Shown piece after piece: positions 17,853-28,786 of a stretch of 64,000 nucleotides of DNA. Position 1 is the stretch's first letter; each line of letters starts with the position of its first letter. The notes under the pieces are model-generated. The model was not told the DNA's origin and searched no databases. It saw only the letters and a program-made list of their open reading frames with translations. The stretch comes from Trichaptum fuscoviolaceum (lineage: Eukaryota > Basidiomycota > Agaricomycetes > Hymenochaetales > Trichaptaceae): positions 6,448,001 to 6,512,000 of the forward strand of contig CAJSYZ010000005.1 in the NCBI GenBank assembly GCA_910574455.1. The letters run 5' to 3'. The position numbers were made by a program, and so were the translations under genes.

Positions 17853-20810
17853 TCAAAATGTTTTTGATTTTACTTTATCTTTCGGATCTTTCGCATTAGT
17901 TGTAGGGCCTCCAATATTCAAGACAGCTATATAGGGCGGGCGGCGGCATTCAAAGCCCCCCGCAAAATCCTTGTAGTAGACGTCTTGGAATTCCTGTGCA
18001 AGTCTCTTTTTTAAGTCAGATGGCTCTTTGATAGCTGTGAGAGCCTTTTCGTTTTCGCCGAACTCTTGAAACCAATGCATGTATACACCGGAAAGAAAGC
18101 ATACAACACAACCGTGACATTGCCGCTACATTCATAGTCTTGAATATAGTCCTCAATGGGTCGGGTCGACCCTCATTGGCCCGGGGTCGGCCTTGACCCG
18201 ACCCCAAGGGCCGGGTCAATAGAGGGCCGGGTCATGGAAGGTCAAGGTGGGGCCGGGTCGGGGGTCAGGCAATGTTGAGATTTACCTGACCCTCTGTGAC
18301 CCGGGTCGACCCGACCCGACCCCCGACCATTAATACTACCCATTTTGGTAGCTAATAGTAGATTTTTAGCTAAGTTTAGGTCAGTTAGGGCAGCTAAGTT
18401 GACTTAATTGTAGTTATCTGCTTTTACTTACTTAAATCTACCTTATAACGGTAATATATCAGTCAAAAAGGTAGTATAGGTCTTTTAAGCACCGTGAGAA
18501 ACTAATGAAAAGTAAATGTCGGTGCTTCATATCTCTTCACCGACTGTATCTAAGAAAGTATTATTAACATATACATACATTTAGTTGTTACAGTGCTTAA
18601 AAACTAGCTTTATACACTGATATTTCTACTTACTATATTTATTAGGGCCGACCCGGGGCCGACCCTTGGTTGACCTTGACCCGACCCCCAATGACCCGAC
18701 CCGGAGGGTCAGAGAGGGTCAGGGTCAGGGTCGGGCACTTGCTACAAAATGCTGACCCGGCCGGGTCGGGGGTCAGCCAAAAGATGCCCTGACCCGGCCC
18801 GACCCGGCCTTTGAGGACTATAGTCTTGAAGCGCTTTCTTTCATCTTTCATCTAATCTCATCTCTCTTCTGCTGATGAGGCACCAATGCATTTCAACTAG
18901 AGCGCCAGAGAAGCTCTGGTTGAAAGCATTCGGGTTCCTCTCCGCGAGTTTCTCGTACAAATCCGTGCACTCTTGAATGGCTGCAAGAGCTTCCTCGATG
19001 TCGTCGATATCGAACCTAAGCCGAGATAAGGCCCATAACGAATGAGCGAGGTCACAGTCGAAAGCATCTGGGTTCCGCTCTGCCAGCATTCTACATAGTT
19101 GCACACCTTCCTCGAGACGTTCGAGCGCTTCCCTCTGTTCTACCCAAGTGACCAAGATAGGTTGTGCAACACGCCTACGAGTTCAGGTGTGAAGGCGCTT
19201 GAGTTTTCTCAGTTAGCTCTCTGAACGTCGGTACAGCTTCCTCGATACGCTCTAGGGTTTCGTCTTTTCTCCCTAACTCACTCAGGTGGATAGACAAATT
19301 GTGCAACGAGCGCGCAAGATCGGGAGTGAAGGCGCTCGCATTGGGCTCTGCTAACTCTCTGTACATCACCACAGCTTCTTGGACACGCTTAAGAGCCACT
19401 TCTCTTCTACCTATCTCACTGAGGCGGTTGGCTAGGTTATGCAACGACAAGGCTGGATCGGATTTAAAGAAGCTCATGTTGTACGCGGAGAGTTTGCGAA
19501 TGACGTTATGCGCAATGTGCACAGCTGTAGAGCTTCGTCCCTTAGGCCAAGGGAGCATAAGGTGTTGAAGAGGTTTATTGCTCTCTGAACCAGGAAATCG
19601 CTGGTACGTCTTCAGTAGTCGAAGAATCGACCGTGACCAGTTGAAGGAGTGCTATGGTTTCGATGAGAGCGTCTGCTCGCTTCCTTCGTGGATTACCGTA
19701 GTTTGGGATATATGCCTCGTGAAGGTGTGGCTGACGATTTTCAGCGGTTTCTGAGCATTCCAGAATCGTCGGATCATCCTTCAAAACCTCTTCAATGGTC
19801 CGAGTTTTCAAGTAATCAAGTTGAACTTCAAGGTCCGTGCCAGCGCTTTGACGGTCCTTGATGAGGATTCAATAAGCTGGGATGCACAACCTCACAACAA
19901 CACTCACAAGTCTGGTTTTCCGGAGGGACTCTTTCCTCTGCCTAACATTCTTTTAGTCGACGCCGAATAATTTCTCTGCTGTGCCTTCGTTTCTCCTGGG
20001 TTCCTGGAAGTGCGTGTCCATGCTAATGGATAACTTCTGAAACCATCTTGCATGGCTGCATCCGTGCTGTACTGCTTGATCGACGTTGCTGCAGAATTGC
20101 GTCCCTGATGAAAGTGATCAGTACTGATCATCGGAAAAGACGTGCCTTAGACACACCAGATTATCTTAGATATGCATCACGAACATCATCCCTGAGTTCT
20201 CTGATACTTTCCTTAACCTTGTCGACTTTCGTGATACAGCAAAGTGACTTCCCTGAGCCAAAGTTGTCCCTCAGAAGTTTCTCGCAGTCACATATGATGG
20301 TGTTGAGATCGCTGGCGCAAACTTAGATATACTCATAACAATGAAGAGGATGATCCAATAACGCACCTTTCCAAATATCGAACCAACGAGCTCAGCTATG
20401 CCGTTGTCGACGTGACCCTTTTTAGGCCTTCAAGGTCCTCGATCTGGTTGATTAGCTTGGAAGCAAGCTTGAAGAGTTCCTTCTGGTTATTGGCAAGCTG
20501 TACCCACATGCGTGTTGCAGTCAATGTAATGTATAACCCGAACAAAACGCACTCACTCCTGCGATGGTTTCCTTCAGTTTCCAAGCCCCTTGTATAAGCT
20601 TGGTTGCGACTCCGGCATCGTATTTCCTAAGAGTTTGACTCCTGCGTTAGAGATTTCATTGCAAATGTAAATTTGAAGGTTGGCGGAAGTCCTGCTGATG
20701 TATGGTAGACAAGGATGATTGGCATCAGTGCGCGAAGCATTGTGGTATAGTGACACGTCCTCGCCATGTTTGGGCAGGTTTACTAGTACATAACAGCGCA
20801 CCCACAAACG
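17853..20810 (-). pseudogene. Decayed NLR-like gene: MLKL-NTD-like helices plus TPR repeats
   Basis: Read on the minus strand, the 5' end (about 20650-20160) contains WKLKETIAGV, then an intron, then LANNQKELFKLASKLINQIE, GIAELVGSIFGK, and later LNTIICDCEKLLRDNFGSGK and KVKESIRELRDDVRDAYL. This resembles the helical MLKL-NTD-type domain at the N terminus of many basidiomycete NLR-like proteins. From about 19560 to 17950 TPR units follow: LHNLANRLSEIGRREVALKR, LSIHLSELGRKDETLERIEE, ALERLEEGV..LAERNPDAF and IEEALAAIQECTDLYEKLAE. Frameshifts are evident near 20420, 19200 and 19150, and no NACHT/NB-ARC P-loop domain is seen between the parts. A MITE interrupts the TPR region at 18145-18822, and the last unit (ENEKALTAIKEPSDLKKRLA) lies beyond it. 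Confidence 0.6.
18145..18822. mobile_element. hAT-like MITE, 678 bp, with 8 bp target duplication
   Basis: Both ends carry the same 12 bp terminal inverted repeat (TATAGTCCTCAA ... TTGAGGACTATA), flanked by the direct repeat GTCTTGAA at 18137-18144 and 18823-18830. Subterminal arms are packed with GGGTCGG/CCGACCC words on both sides (about 18157-18325 and 18645-18810), and the middle is AT-rich with no coding capacity. The 8 bp duplication and GGGTCGGG-rich ends fit non-autonomous hAT elements. It interrupts the TPR pseudogene. Confidence 0.85.
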
Positions 20811-20969
20811 AGATTATTGCTGGATAGGCGCCATTGCCTGTAACAATACTAATCCCACAAAAGTATAGAGAGCTCGAATATCATTCGGATATCTGATGTT
20901 GCTTGCTGATGTTGAACCAGTTCAAGTTAGCGTCAGCCTGAGTGGCAGGTTGAAAGTTCAGGGTCCGAC

Positions 20970-21325
20970 CACCTTAGGCAACGGATTTCAGGGTCCAATA
21001 GGGCCTCTTAGGGGTAGTTCTTTTTGCAAAAGAATAGACCTAACCATATGAAAGCTCCCGATGTTCGTCCCCCTATTTACCCAAAGAAGTTCGTGAGACT
21101 TTGGTAGAATCCCAAAACATTCACGATGTTCGGCATTCAAATTGCCGATGTTCGCGAGACCTTCGTGAACATCCGAAGCCACACGATCTTCGGGTAACAT
21201 GGTACAAAATATGTAGTATATATGCACAAAATAAATACACTAACAATAACATCAAAAATGGTAGCTAAATGCTATATTTTATGAGAAGAACATCTGCAGA
21301 ACATCTGCGAATATCTGCGAATATC
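20970..21325 (+). repeat. Left terminal inverted repeat of foldback element
   Basis: Pairs with 22740-23107. It translates to the same open frame as the right copy (about 79 codons in the inward direction), which is a by-product of the repeat and not evidence of a gene. Confidence 0.85.
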
Positions 21326-21693
21326 TGCGAGAACATCTGCAGAATATCTGCAGAACATCTGCGAGAACATCTGCAGAATATCTGCAGAATATCTGCAGAA
21401 TATCTGCAGAACATCTGCGAGAACATCTGCAGAATATCTGCAGAATATCTGCAGAACATCTGCAGAACATCTGCGAGAACATCTGCAGAATATCTGCAGA
21501 ATATCTGCAGAATATCTGCAGAACATCTGCGAGAACATCTGCAGAATATCTGCAGAATATCTGCAGAACATCTGCGAGAACATCTGCAGAATATCTGCGA
21601 GTATCTGCGAGAACATCTGCAGAATATCTGCGAATATCTGCAGAACATCTGCGAGAACATCTGCAGAACATCTGTGAATATCTGCAGAACATC
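21287..21693 (+). repeat. Minisatellite of 11/12 bp units (AATATCTGCAG / AACATCTGCGAG)
   Basis: About 35 tandem units mix 11 bp and 12 bp versions of A-A-(T/C)-A-T-C-T-G-C-(AG or GAG). Each TCTGCAGA core is palindromic. Because no unit contains a stop, open frames of 130-165 codons appear on both strands; these are artefacts. Confidence 0.9.
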
Positions 21694-22739
21694 GAAATCG
21701 CAACCTCGGGTTTTGCCTCAGTGGGCTGGCCAATCACAGCACATATAAGTGTATACCGTCTGTTTGCATGATCCATTTACTTATCTACCGCATACAACTA
21801 ACTATTTCTCCCCCCATTGCATTGTCTTGTTCTATTTAGACCCTAATAGGTGACTACACATGTAATACACTAGTTCAATAAGTAAATTGCTCTTGTAATA
21901 CTCAGAATCTTGAATAGAGGAGGAATGTATGTATGTGAAACAATACATACTGGATCTGACTGACTCGGAGTCCATAACATAGCTTCTCTACCAAAAGCCC
22001 CCACCCCTCAGTAAGTAACATAAGATATACTTATTCAGTTCTTCTTTAACTACATTACTATGCCCTATGGCATTGGATGAGCTACTACCAGGCTTGATAT
22101 TGAGTTAAGTGTGTCAAACAATATTGTGTACTTCTCAGGCCTGCACCAAAGGCCCGGAGTATCCATCCTTGCAAGCAGTAGTTTCAAGTATATTACTTAT
22201 GGAGATTAAATACTATTTGTTTATTTCTGTGCTTGTACAGCATGACTACTTATATTTTACAAGGGTCCTTGTAAGTGTATTTGTTTTATGCATATATACC
22301 GTAACATAAAGTTCAATATTTTAGACTTTTTGATTGTTTCCTCTGTAACTCAAGAACTAATTGTCGCGTTCAAAAGTTAAATAGATACATGGAAAGGTCT
22401 TGATTAGTAGTTTCTGTCGATATAAGTTTCAAATTTCTAAGCAAAGAATTGACGGAGTTATTGATGTCCGAATTGGAGTCTCATTGAGACAGTACCGTGA
22501 CATTCCGATAATTCGGACAAAATCATAATATATTCATTTCCGCTTCAAATCACTTCGGATTTTTCGCAATGAGAAGGGAGTTATATGTACTTTGTACCAA
22601 GAAGGTCTGCTACCTTACTGTCGAAAATCATGTGGCTTTGGATGTTCGCGGCAACTAGCCGAAGGTCTTGGACAGTCTCACGATCTTCTCTGGTGTATAC
22701 ACGAACATCGGCAATGCCGAACATCGCAGCTATTCGCAG

Positions 22740-23107
22740 ATGTTCTGCAGATATTCGCAGATATTCGCAGATGTTCTGCAGATGTTCTTCTCATAAAATA
22801 TAGCATTTAGCTACCATTTTTGATGTTATTGTTAGTGTATTTATTTTGTGCATATATACTACATATTTTGTACCATGTTACTCCCGAAGATCGTGTGGCT
22901 TCGGATGTTCACGAAGGTCTCGCGAACATCGGCAATTTGAATGCCGAACATCGTGAATGTTTTGGGATTCTACCAAAGTCTCACGAACTTCTTTGGGTAA
23001 ATAGGGGGACGAACATCGGGAGCTTTCATATGGTTAGGTCTATTCTTTTGCAAAAAGAACTACCCCTAAGAGGCCCTATTGGACCCTGAAATCCGTTGCC
23101 TAAGGTG
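22740..23107 (-). repeat. Right terminal inverted repeat of foldback element
   Basis: Inverted copy of 20970-21325, including a few minisatellite units at its inner edge. Confidence 0.85.
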
Positions 23108-24278
23108 GGTCCGACATGGCTTTTTTCCCCTGCCTTTGACTTCGACGATTCAAATTATCGCGCCCACTATATCAGAAGATCATGTTTCACATCATGACGA
23201 GGTCTTCTTGATCTGATTTATAGTGCTTCCTCTTCTTGAGCTTCCTTTATTCGAATGGGACTTTTCACCTTTGTGGCGCTAACTACCTTTCGTTTTCTAC
23301 TAGGCAATCAGAACTACCGTATCAACATATGAGCGCCAGTAGATCAGAAACGACGTGGAGTGTGTGTTCTGGACGGCCATAATTCCCAGCTTCAGTCTTC
23401 TCCTTTTTTCTCTAAATGCTTCGCATCGAATGAACGCTGTGGCTTCGTGTAGGTTTTGTTATATTGTGTCCTCATTTGTGTTCTTTACTGATTTGCAACT
23501 TCCGTTTTTCTCAGCGATTTGATTTTTCTAATTACTTAACGAGCTCATCTCTGCGCTCGTGTTTCTGTATGACTTCAATGATACGCAAGCGTAGTTTTCA
23601 TATCAAAAGAGGCCTGACGTGGTCGAAGACGGCTATACGGTGTATCTGCTACTCACCAGGTATTGAGTACACTTACTTGGAATCCACTAAGCAATAACGT
23701 TATGGCTACTGATTAGGAGCTAGATACAATCCAGTCAAACGGTACTTCAACTAAAAGTTCCGTTGAGTCCGCACGACAAAGTTTCGGAGTCCGCACTGGA
23801 CGGACAATGGCAGTTGAAGCCAAACCAGCTGACCCTCCATTCACTTTTACCTTTTTGGCCTCGTCGACTCGTTATGCAACCGTCCTGTGCTTCTTCCCCA
23901 ACACTCGCGAGGACACTGTGAGGGTGATCGACAAGCTGTCCTGATTCAAAGCTCACGATGACCCTGACAGTGCATCAACGGCGGCACTCATATACACCCA
24001 CACGATGTACCAATTACCACCAAATGCTAGCTATCACTTGGGTCCACTCTTCTAGCGCAAGACAAATATAGGTTTGGGCGAACGTGATATCTGAATCTGA
24101 GAACCATCTCTAAAATCGACTTCCATCGAACTTTGTTGGCCGAGCTTCTATTTCTCATGATGCTCTCGACAAGGCTAAAGTACTTAACCCCATAGCTCTA
24201 CCATGGCCCTCTCCAGGATCTGTGCTGTCGCCTCCCTTCAAGTGCTCTCAAAATCCCGAGATCACTTGGTAATTGACA
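23108..24278. other. Intergenic, no gene recognised
   Basis: Only short frames on either strand (the longest is about 77 codons at 23464-23697), none with a family motif. It is probably promoter and spacer of the seven-TM gene. Confidence 0.4.
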
Positions 24279-25571
24279 ATGTCCAACTCTACACAATTCC
24301 CCATCTTAAATCCGAACACTTCACTGGCGTACCTTCCTCCAGACATTGCAGCTCAGTTGGAGGTTTACAGATATATTGTGGTCTCTGCAGCTGCCGTACG
24401 CAACTCTCCTTTGGATTCTTTGACTTTGTTGAACATACAACAAATAAACAGGCATATGGCTGGGAGATACTCTCTAACTCCCGTGCTAATTTCAGACTTC
24501 TCTTCTGTAGCCGACCTAGCGTTGCAACGGTAGCATACTTCGTGTCAATGTGAGTAACATCCAATTGAAATTTGGGTATGCTGGTCTCACGTTCCTGAAG
24601 GTTTGCAACAATCGTTTTCGTTGTTGGTTGTGTCGTTTTTCATAGTAAGCATACAATTCAATCGTACGAAAGTCTCATTCTTACTTCAATGCTTTTAGTC
24701 GCTCCGGTGCACAGTTGCGAAAAATTCACCGTCGTGATCGTTACTGGTTATTCGATAGCCATCCCGGCGTCAACTTTCCTATTCCTCCTGCGAGTGCGGG
24801 CCGTTTTTAGGACTGAACCAGTCATACAGTGGCTATTTTCTTTCCTATGGCTTGGAGTCCTCGGTTCTGCTCTCACACTTCCGTTCGCTCTTCATGGAGC
24901 TCATATTGGCCCGACGAACTATTGCATCGACTCAGGCGTTCGGTCATTCGGGTCCGCGGGAATGGTTGCATCAACGATATATGATTCCTTGGTATTCCTT
25001 GCCATTTCTTGGAAATTGTCGAACAATGCTATGCAAGGGCTGACGTTCCGAGAGAAAGCAAACATCTTTTTCGGAGGCAAGGCGCTCCCAGCGCTGTCGA
25101 GAGGCTTACTGCAAAGCGGACAAATCTACTACCTGTGCGTGATTTTTTTCCCGCCAAACTCATCAGATACTAATCATCATCGGCTATTTGACACTATATC
25201 TCTACAGAATAAGCGTCTGCGGTAACATCGCAGCTACTGTGATGATGATGACGCCTTCCGTACTTCCGCTTTACCATGCTGTTCTGACAACGCCTAACGC
25301 TGCTCTGATGAATGCCATGGCCTGCCGGGTCTTCCGTGCCCTCAAGTTTGGAGATTTCGTGGAGGACACCTGCGAATCCCTGCCATTCTCGACGAGGCCG
25401 ACATTTTTGTCCTCCCCATCTCGCTCATCTAGAGCAGGGCCGCAGATGGAAGCGCTTACAAGGGGCAACAAAGATCGTCCTTTGACACAACTCGTCTTTA
25501 CTCCGGAACCTGTCGATTCATCCCAGATTGATTCTATGTCTGATTCCGCAAGTAAGACATGCGAAATCTGA
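24279..25571 (+). CDS. Seven-TM membrane protein of a mushroom-specific family
   Basis: Five exons fit in phase: 24279-24395, 24452-24549, 24601-24644, 24699-25134 and 25208-25571, giving 352 residues. Hydrophobic segments are visible (VAYFVSMFATIVFVVGCVVF across introns 2 and 3, VIVTGYSIAIPASTFLFLL, FLWLGVLGSALTLPF and ISVCGNIAATVMMM). The late motif NAMACRVFRALKFG is the hallmark I associate with a large family of uncharacterised basidiomycete integral membrane proteins (GPCR-like topology). Ligand and function are unknown. The 44 nt third exon completes a TM helix, which supports the model. The C-terminal tail after the motif is Ser/Pro-rich and probably cytosolic. Confidence 0.78.
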
Positions 25572-26930
25572 TTGATTCCATCTCCTACTCCATTTGCTCC
25601 CTTCCGTCTGCGTGTACATTGTATTTAACGCGCATTCGTACCTATCATTTGTATGCAACTCAAACTGGTGAAGATTCCAGGCGTTCTTTCGACTCGGGCG
25701 TGTGCGTTTCCTACCTTCTGATGTTACCATCATTGAGAAGATCAGCGATCTTTATCTCGAATAGCGCCGAACGCGCTGGCTGGTCCACACGCCGTGAGAG
25801 GCATACTGCGCGAACGAGAAAACAGAAAACGAACAAACGAACAGAAGTAGTAGGTGTGTACAGAATCAGTAACTTCTGACTTCTCAAGCATCATAGAATG
25901 TGGAACAAGCTTCGAGGGGTGAGAATATCAATTCCTCTCTATTCGTTGATATGGACCTTACGTTAATCAGAAGTCTGAGCGATGTCATTGACTAAAGGTC
26001 GTTAACGATACGCACACTGAAAGAGCAATGATAGTCGGGTCGGCTCTCTAATTCACGTCGGAAAAGCACCTTACCCCCTCGGCCATTCGCAAAACTAATG
26101 TCTCGTACGTATGCCGATAGGCTTGTCTGGCCTCTGCGAACACAAAGGTCATTGGCCTTGCCAGGCACACCCAAGCGATACACACCTCGCAGCTCATCAA
26201 GTTATCAAGGTCCGTGAAATTGCTTTTTGACCGCGCTTGAGTCGATGGGTTGCTCACGATCTATTGGCCCAAGCTGTGGTCAGAAAGTTACTAAGTATTC
26301 ATCCGAACCTGCGCGTGTTACTTGCTAACTGGCCTCCTGGTACACATTACTTGTTATACACATGAAATCAGTCGTCTCCCAATAGCATCTAATGCCGTGC
26401 GGGATTTTGTATGAGGACGAGCACATTGTCCGCGGATCAGGACGCTGGCAATTCCATTCATATTTTAAGTACCCTCGGCTTTCACAACACTAGAAGTCTT
26501 CAGTCCCAACTTTCGTTCCTTTTGCTACTGAATCTGGTACCCTTCCATTTGTTTACCCACAATAGTACATGATGTCTTTGGGATAAACTATGTGCTTATC
26601 TGGACAACTTGCAAGGATGCAGATTACCAGCCTGCAAGTGATAGAATGGGTGTGATTTCTACTAAGATAGTTAGCGAAGTTCGGATGAGAGTAAAACAGA
26701 GACTATCAATGGAGAGCAAATCGTTAATCAGTCACTTGATCCATGGATTTAGGACTCTAAAAATGTGTTGGTATTGCTTGGAAGAGGTGTTGATCGAAGG
26801 CTAACAAAGCCACTACTATTTCAATCTCCAGTAAATTGATCCAGAACAGTGATTTATCTGATAAATTACAACACCTTGTCTTTCTATCTCATTGCGATCG
26901 CAAAAACCAAAAAATGTGCGATTTACTGCC
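25572..26930. other. Intergenic, no gene recognised
   Basis: This 1.36 kb between the seven-TM gene and the histidine gene ends convergently. Short frames such as 26048-26257 (minus) and 26592-26804 (plus) have no recognisable motif. Confidence 0.4.
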
Positions 26931-28271
26931 TTAGATCCTTTGAAGAGCATCTTGGAGCTTGGAGAGAAGAATGCTGTTCTCCTCTTCAGAACCCACAGTG
27001 ATACGTAAGCACCCCTCGCACCCATATTCTCGGCCTCGAAAACGGACGACCACGCCCTGGTGCTCCGCGAGCTCCTTATACACACGTTCGCTCCGCAGGT
27101 TGTCCGGTTTCCCGGTCACTTTGTCGAGGATGGGGACCATGACGAAGTTTGCGTGGTTTCCGCCGATTGAGGCGCCCAGACCGAGAGGTGCGAACGACTG
27201 CAAGGACTGGAGAAGAACACTCCGGGATGCCACTAGTCTCTTAACCTTTTCGGACATAAGGAAAAGAGACGCGGGAGAGAGAGCGGAAAGCGCGAGTGAG
27301 GAGGTGGGGGTCGAGATGTTGTACGGTGCTTTGGTGTTTGTCAAAACTTGAATGAGCGGAGGTTGGGCTAGAGCAATCCCCAATCTGGCCCAGAAGTTGA
27401 GCTTAATGAATGGGACAGTTGAGCGATAACTTACCGGATAGCAGCAAGACCAAAGCTCTTGCTAAGTGTCTGCATAACACAAATGTTCGAATATGCATCT
27501 ATTAGAGCCACTGCGCTTGAACCAGGTGGTGAGAAGTCAATATAAGCCTCGTCAACGATAACTATGCCCTTGAAATTGGAGTATTCAAGGATCTCCTTTA
27601 TATCCGGTAGTGGAATGAGTGTTCCTGTGGGGTTTCCGGGAGAACATAGGAAGATAAGTTTGATAGACGGGTCAGCATCTACGGCTTTCTTCACCTAATA
27701 CGGTTGTCAGTTCGAGCCGGAGAATGGCAGCTACACAGGTACAAACCTCATCTATCCGCAGCTGAAACACACCACCCTCCACATTCAGTGGGACCTTCAC
27801 AACTCCTATATCGTTCACCTGAGCGCAAACACTGTACATCCCATATGTCGGTGGCGTTATGAGAATCTTTTCGCGACCGGGGACAACGCATATACGCATG
27901 AGTAGATCGATAACTTCATCACTTCCAACGCCAAGAAAGATGTGGTCAACCTTCGCTGCACCATTTGCCTTCGTGAGACCGCGAAGCCGTGCATAGCGAG
28001 ACTTGATTTCCACCTGCGCGGGGTCGGGATACCGGTGCAAGTCGAGGGATGAAAAGTCGGATGCTCCCTCGGGCCATGACTTCGTTCCTACTGGCTCTAT
28101 CGAGTGTCCAAGGGCGTTTTCGTTCGCATCCAAGAGTATACCTTCCTGGTAATCATCTCGAGCACATCGGTAAGGCTGTAGGGCCAGGATGTTCGGCCGA
28201 ATGACCGACTCGATGTCGAAGTGTTTGGGATAGTAAGGCGCCTCAGAAGGGCTAAGACCAAGGATAGGCAT
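26931..28271 (-). CDS. HIS5: Histidinol-phosphate aminotransferase
   Basis: A PLP enzyme (class II aminotransferase) that converts imidazole acetol phosphate plus glutamate to histidinol phosphate in histidine synthesis. Exons 28271-27747, 27694-27435 and 27384-26931 (introns 52 and 50 bp) give 412 residues, usual for the family. Visible motifs are LDANENALGH near the N terminus, DLHRYPDPAQ, GVGSDEVIDLLMR, TPPTYGMYSVCAQ, SPGNPTGTLIP, VDEAYIDFSPPGSS and the PLP-lysine region QTLSKSFGLAAIR, with a C-terminal GCLRITVGSEEEN that holds the substrate-binding arginine. It lies between the laccase gene and a spacer. A TGACTCA site about 65 bp upstream suggests general amino-acid control. No lesion seen. 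Confidence 0.93.
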
Positions 28272-28786
28272 GTTGTTACAGTAGCTGCAAGCACGAAGGA
28301 AGGGGGTAAGAGGGAAGAAAAGTGCTCAAGACTTGACTCAAAGAATCTGACTCGACCTCAAACTAAAGCAGCAGCGATAATAAATTGAAGTTGTGAGCAC
28401 GTGCCGGTGATCACGGTGATCAGCCCTCAGCTCACTGCCGGTATTATGGTAGTAGTACCGGCACATCGGCATCTCATCATCCGCACACTTTTATAGTTCC
28501 ACAGCAAAAAAAACCCATTGCATTTTTTAAATACATTTTAGCTTGTACAAGATATTTTAGCATATGAAGATTAGAGAATCAATGGACTCATTATTGGGAA
28601 AATGATCACACATTACTTTATTCCCCACTGGACTTCCTATATTCATAGTTAAGAGAAATAAGTATATATACACACATGTTTACATTTCGCAGTAGCACAA
28701 GTGAACAACGAAGGCACAAGATATAGTCCTTGAGAATGAAGTGTTGGTTTGTCACTGAGTGAAACTCTGATATTCAACCAAATACT
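28272..28786. other. HIS5 promoter / laccase 3' region
   Basis: A 515 bp spacer. Besides the TGACTCA site it contains AT-rich sequence near 28500-28700 and no gene. Confidence 0.5.
28334..28340. promoter_or_regulatory. Gcn4/CPC1-type site (TGACTCA) upstream of HIS5
   Basis: TGACTCA lies 63-69 bp before the HIS5 ATG, with a one-mismatch copy TGACTCG at 28348-28354. This heptamer is the known target of Gcn4/CpcA bZIP factors that switch on amino-acid genes during starvation. Use here is inferred. Confidence 0.6.

Larger units (their letters stand above)
20970..23107. mobile_element. 2.14 kb foldback-type DNA element with long inverted repeats
   Basis: The ends are inverted copies starting CACCTTAGGCAACGGATTTC, near-identical for about 355 bp (20970 to about 21325 versus about 22740 to 23107; a 2 bp indel was noticed at CTTCGGG/GTAAC). 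The element is flanked by the 8 bp direct repeat GGTCCGAC at 20962-20969 and 23108-23115. It encodes no transposase. Inside are a minisatellite and, at about 22585-22740, a degenerate extra copy of part of the inverted repeat. The 8 bp duplication suggests hAT-type mobilisation, but the superfamily is not certain. Confidence 0.85.

Noticed and set aside
21287..21693. CRISPR-like regular repeats
   Set aside because: Units are contiguous, without unique spacers, and the genome is eukaryotic; this is a minisatellite.
21265..21776. Open frames of 131-165 codons on both strands over the minisatellite
   Set aside because: They arise because the 11/12 bp units contain no stop codon in several frames; composition is purely repeat-derived and no start context or homology is visible.
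20970..23107. Protein-coding gene of about 79-89 codons in each arm
   Set aside because: Identical frames in the two inverted arms are expected from the repeat; no start context or homology.
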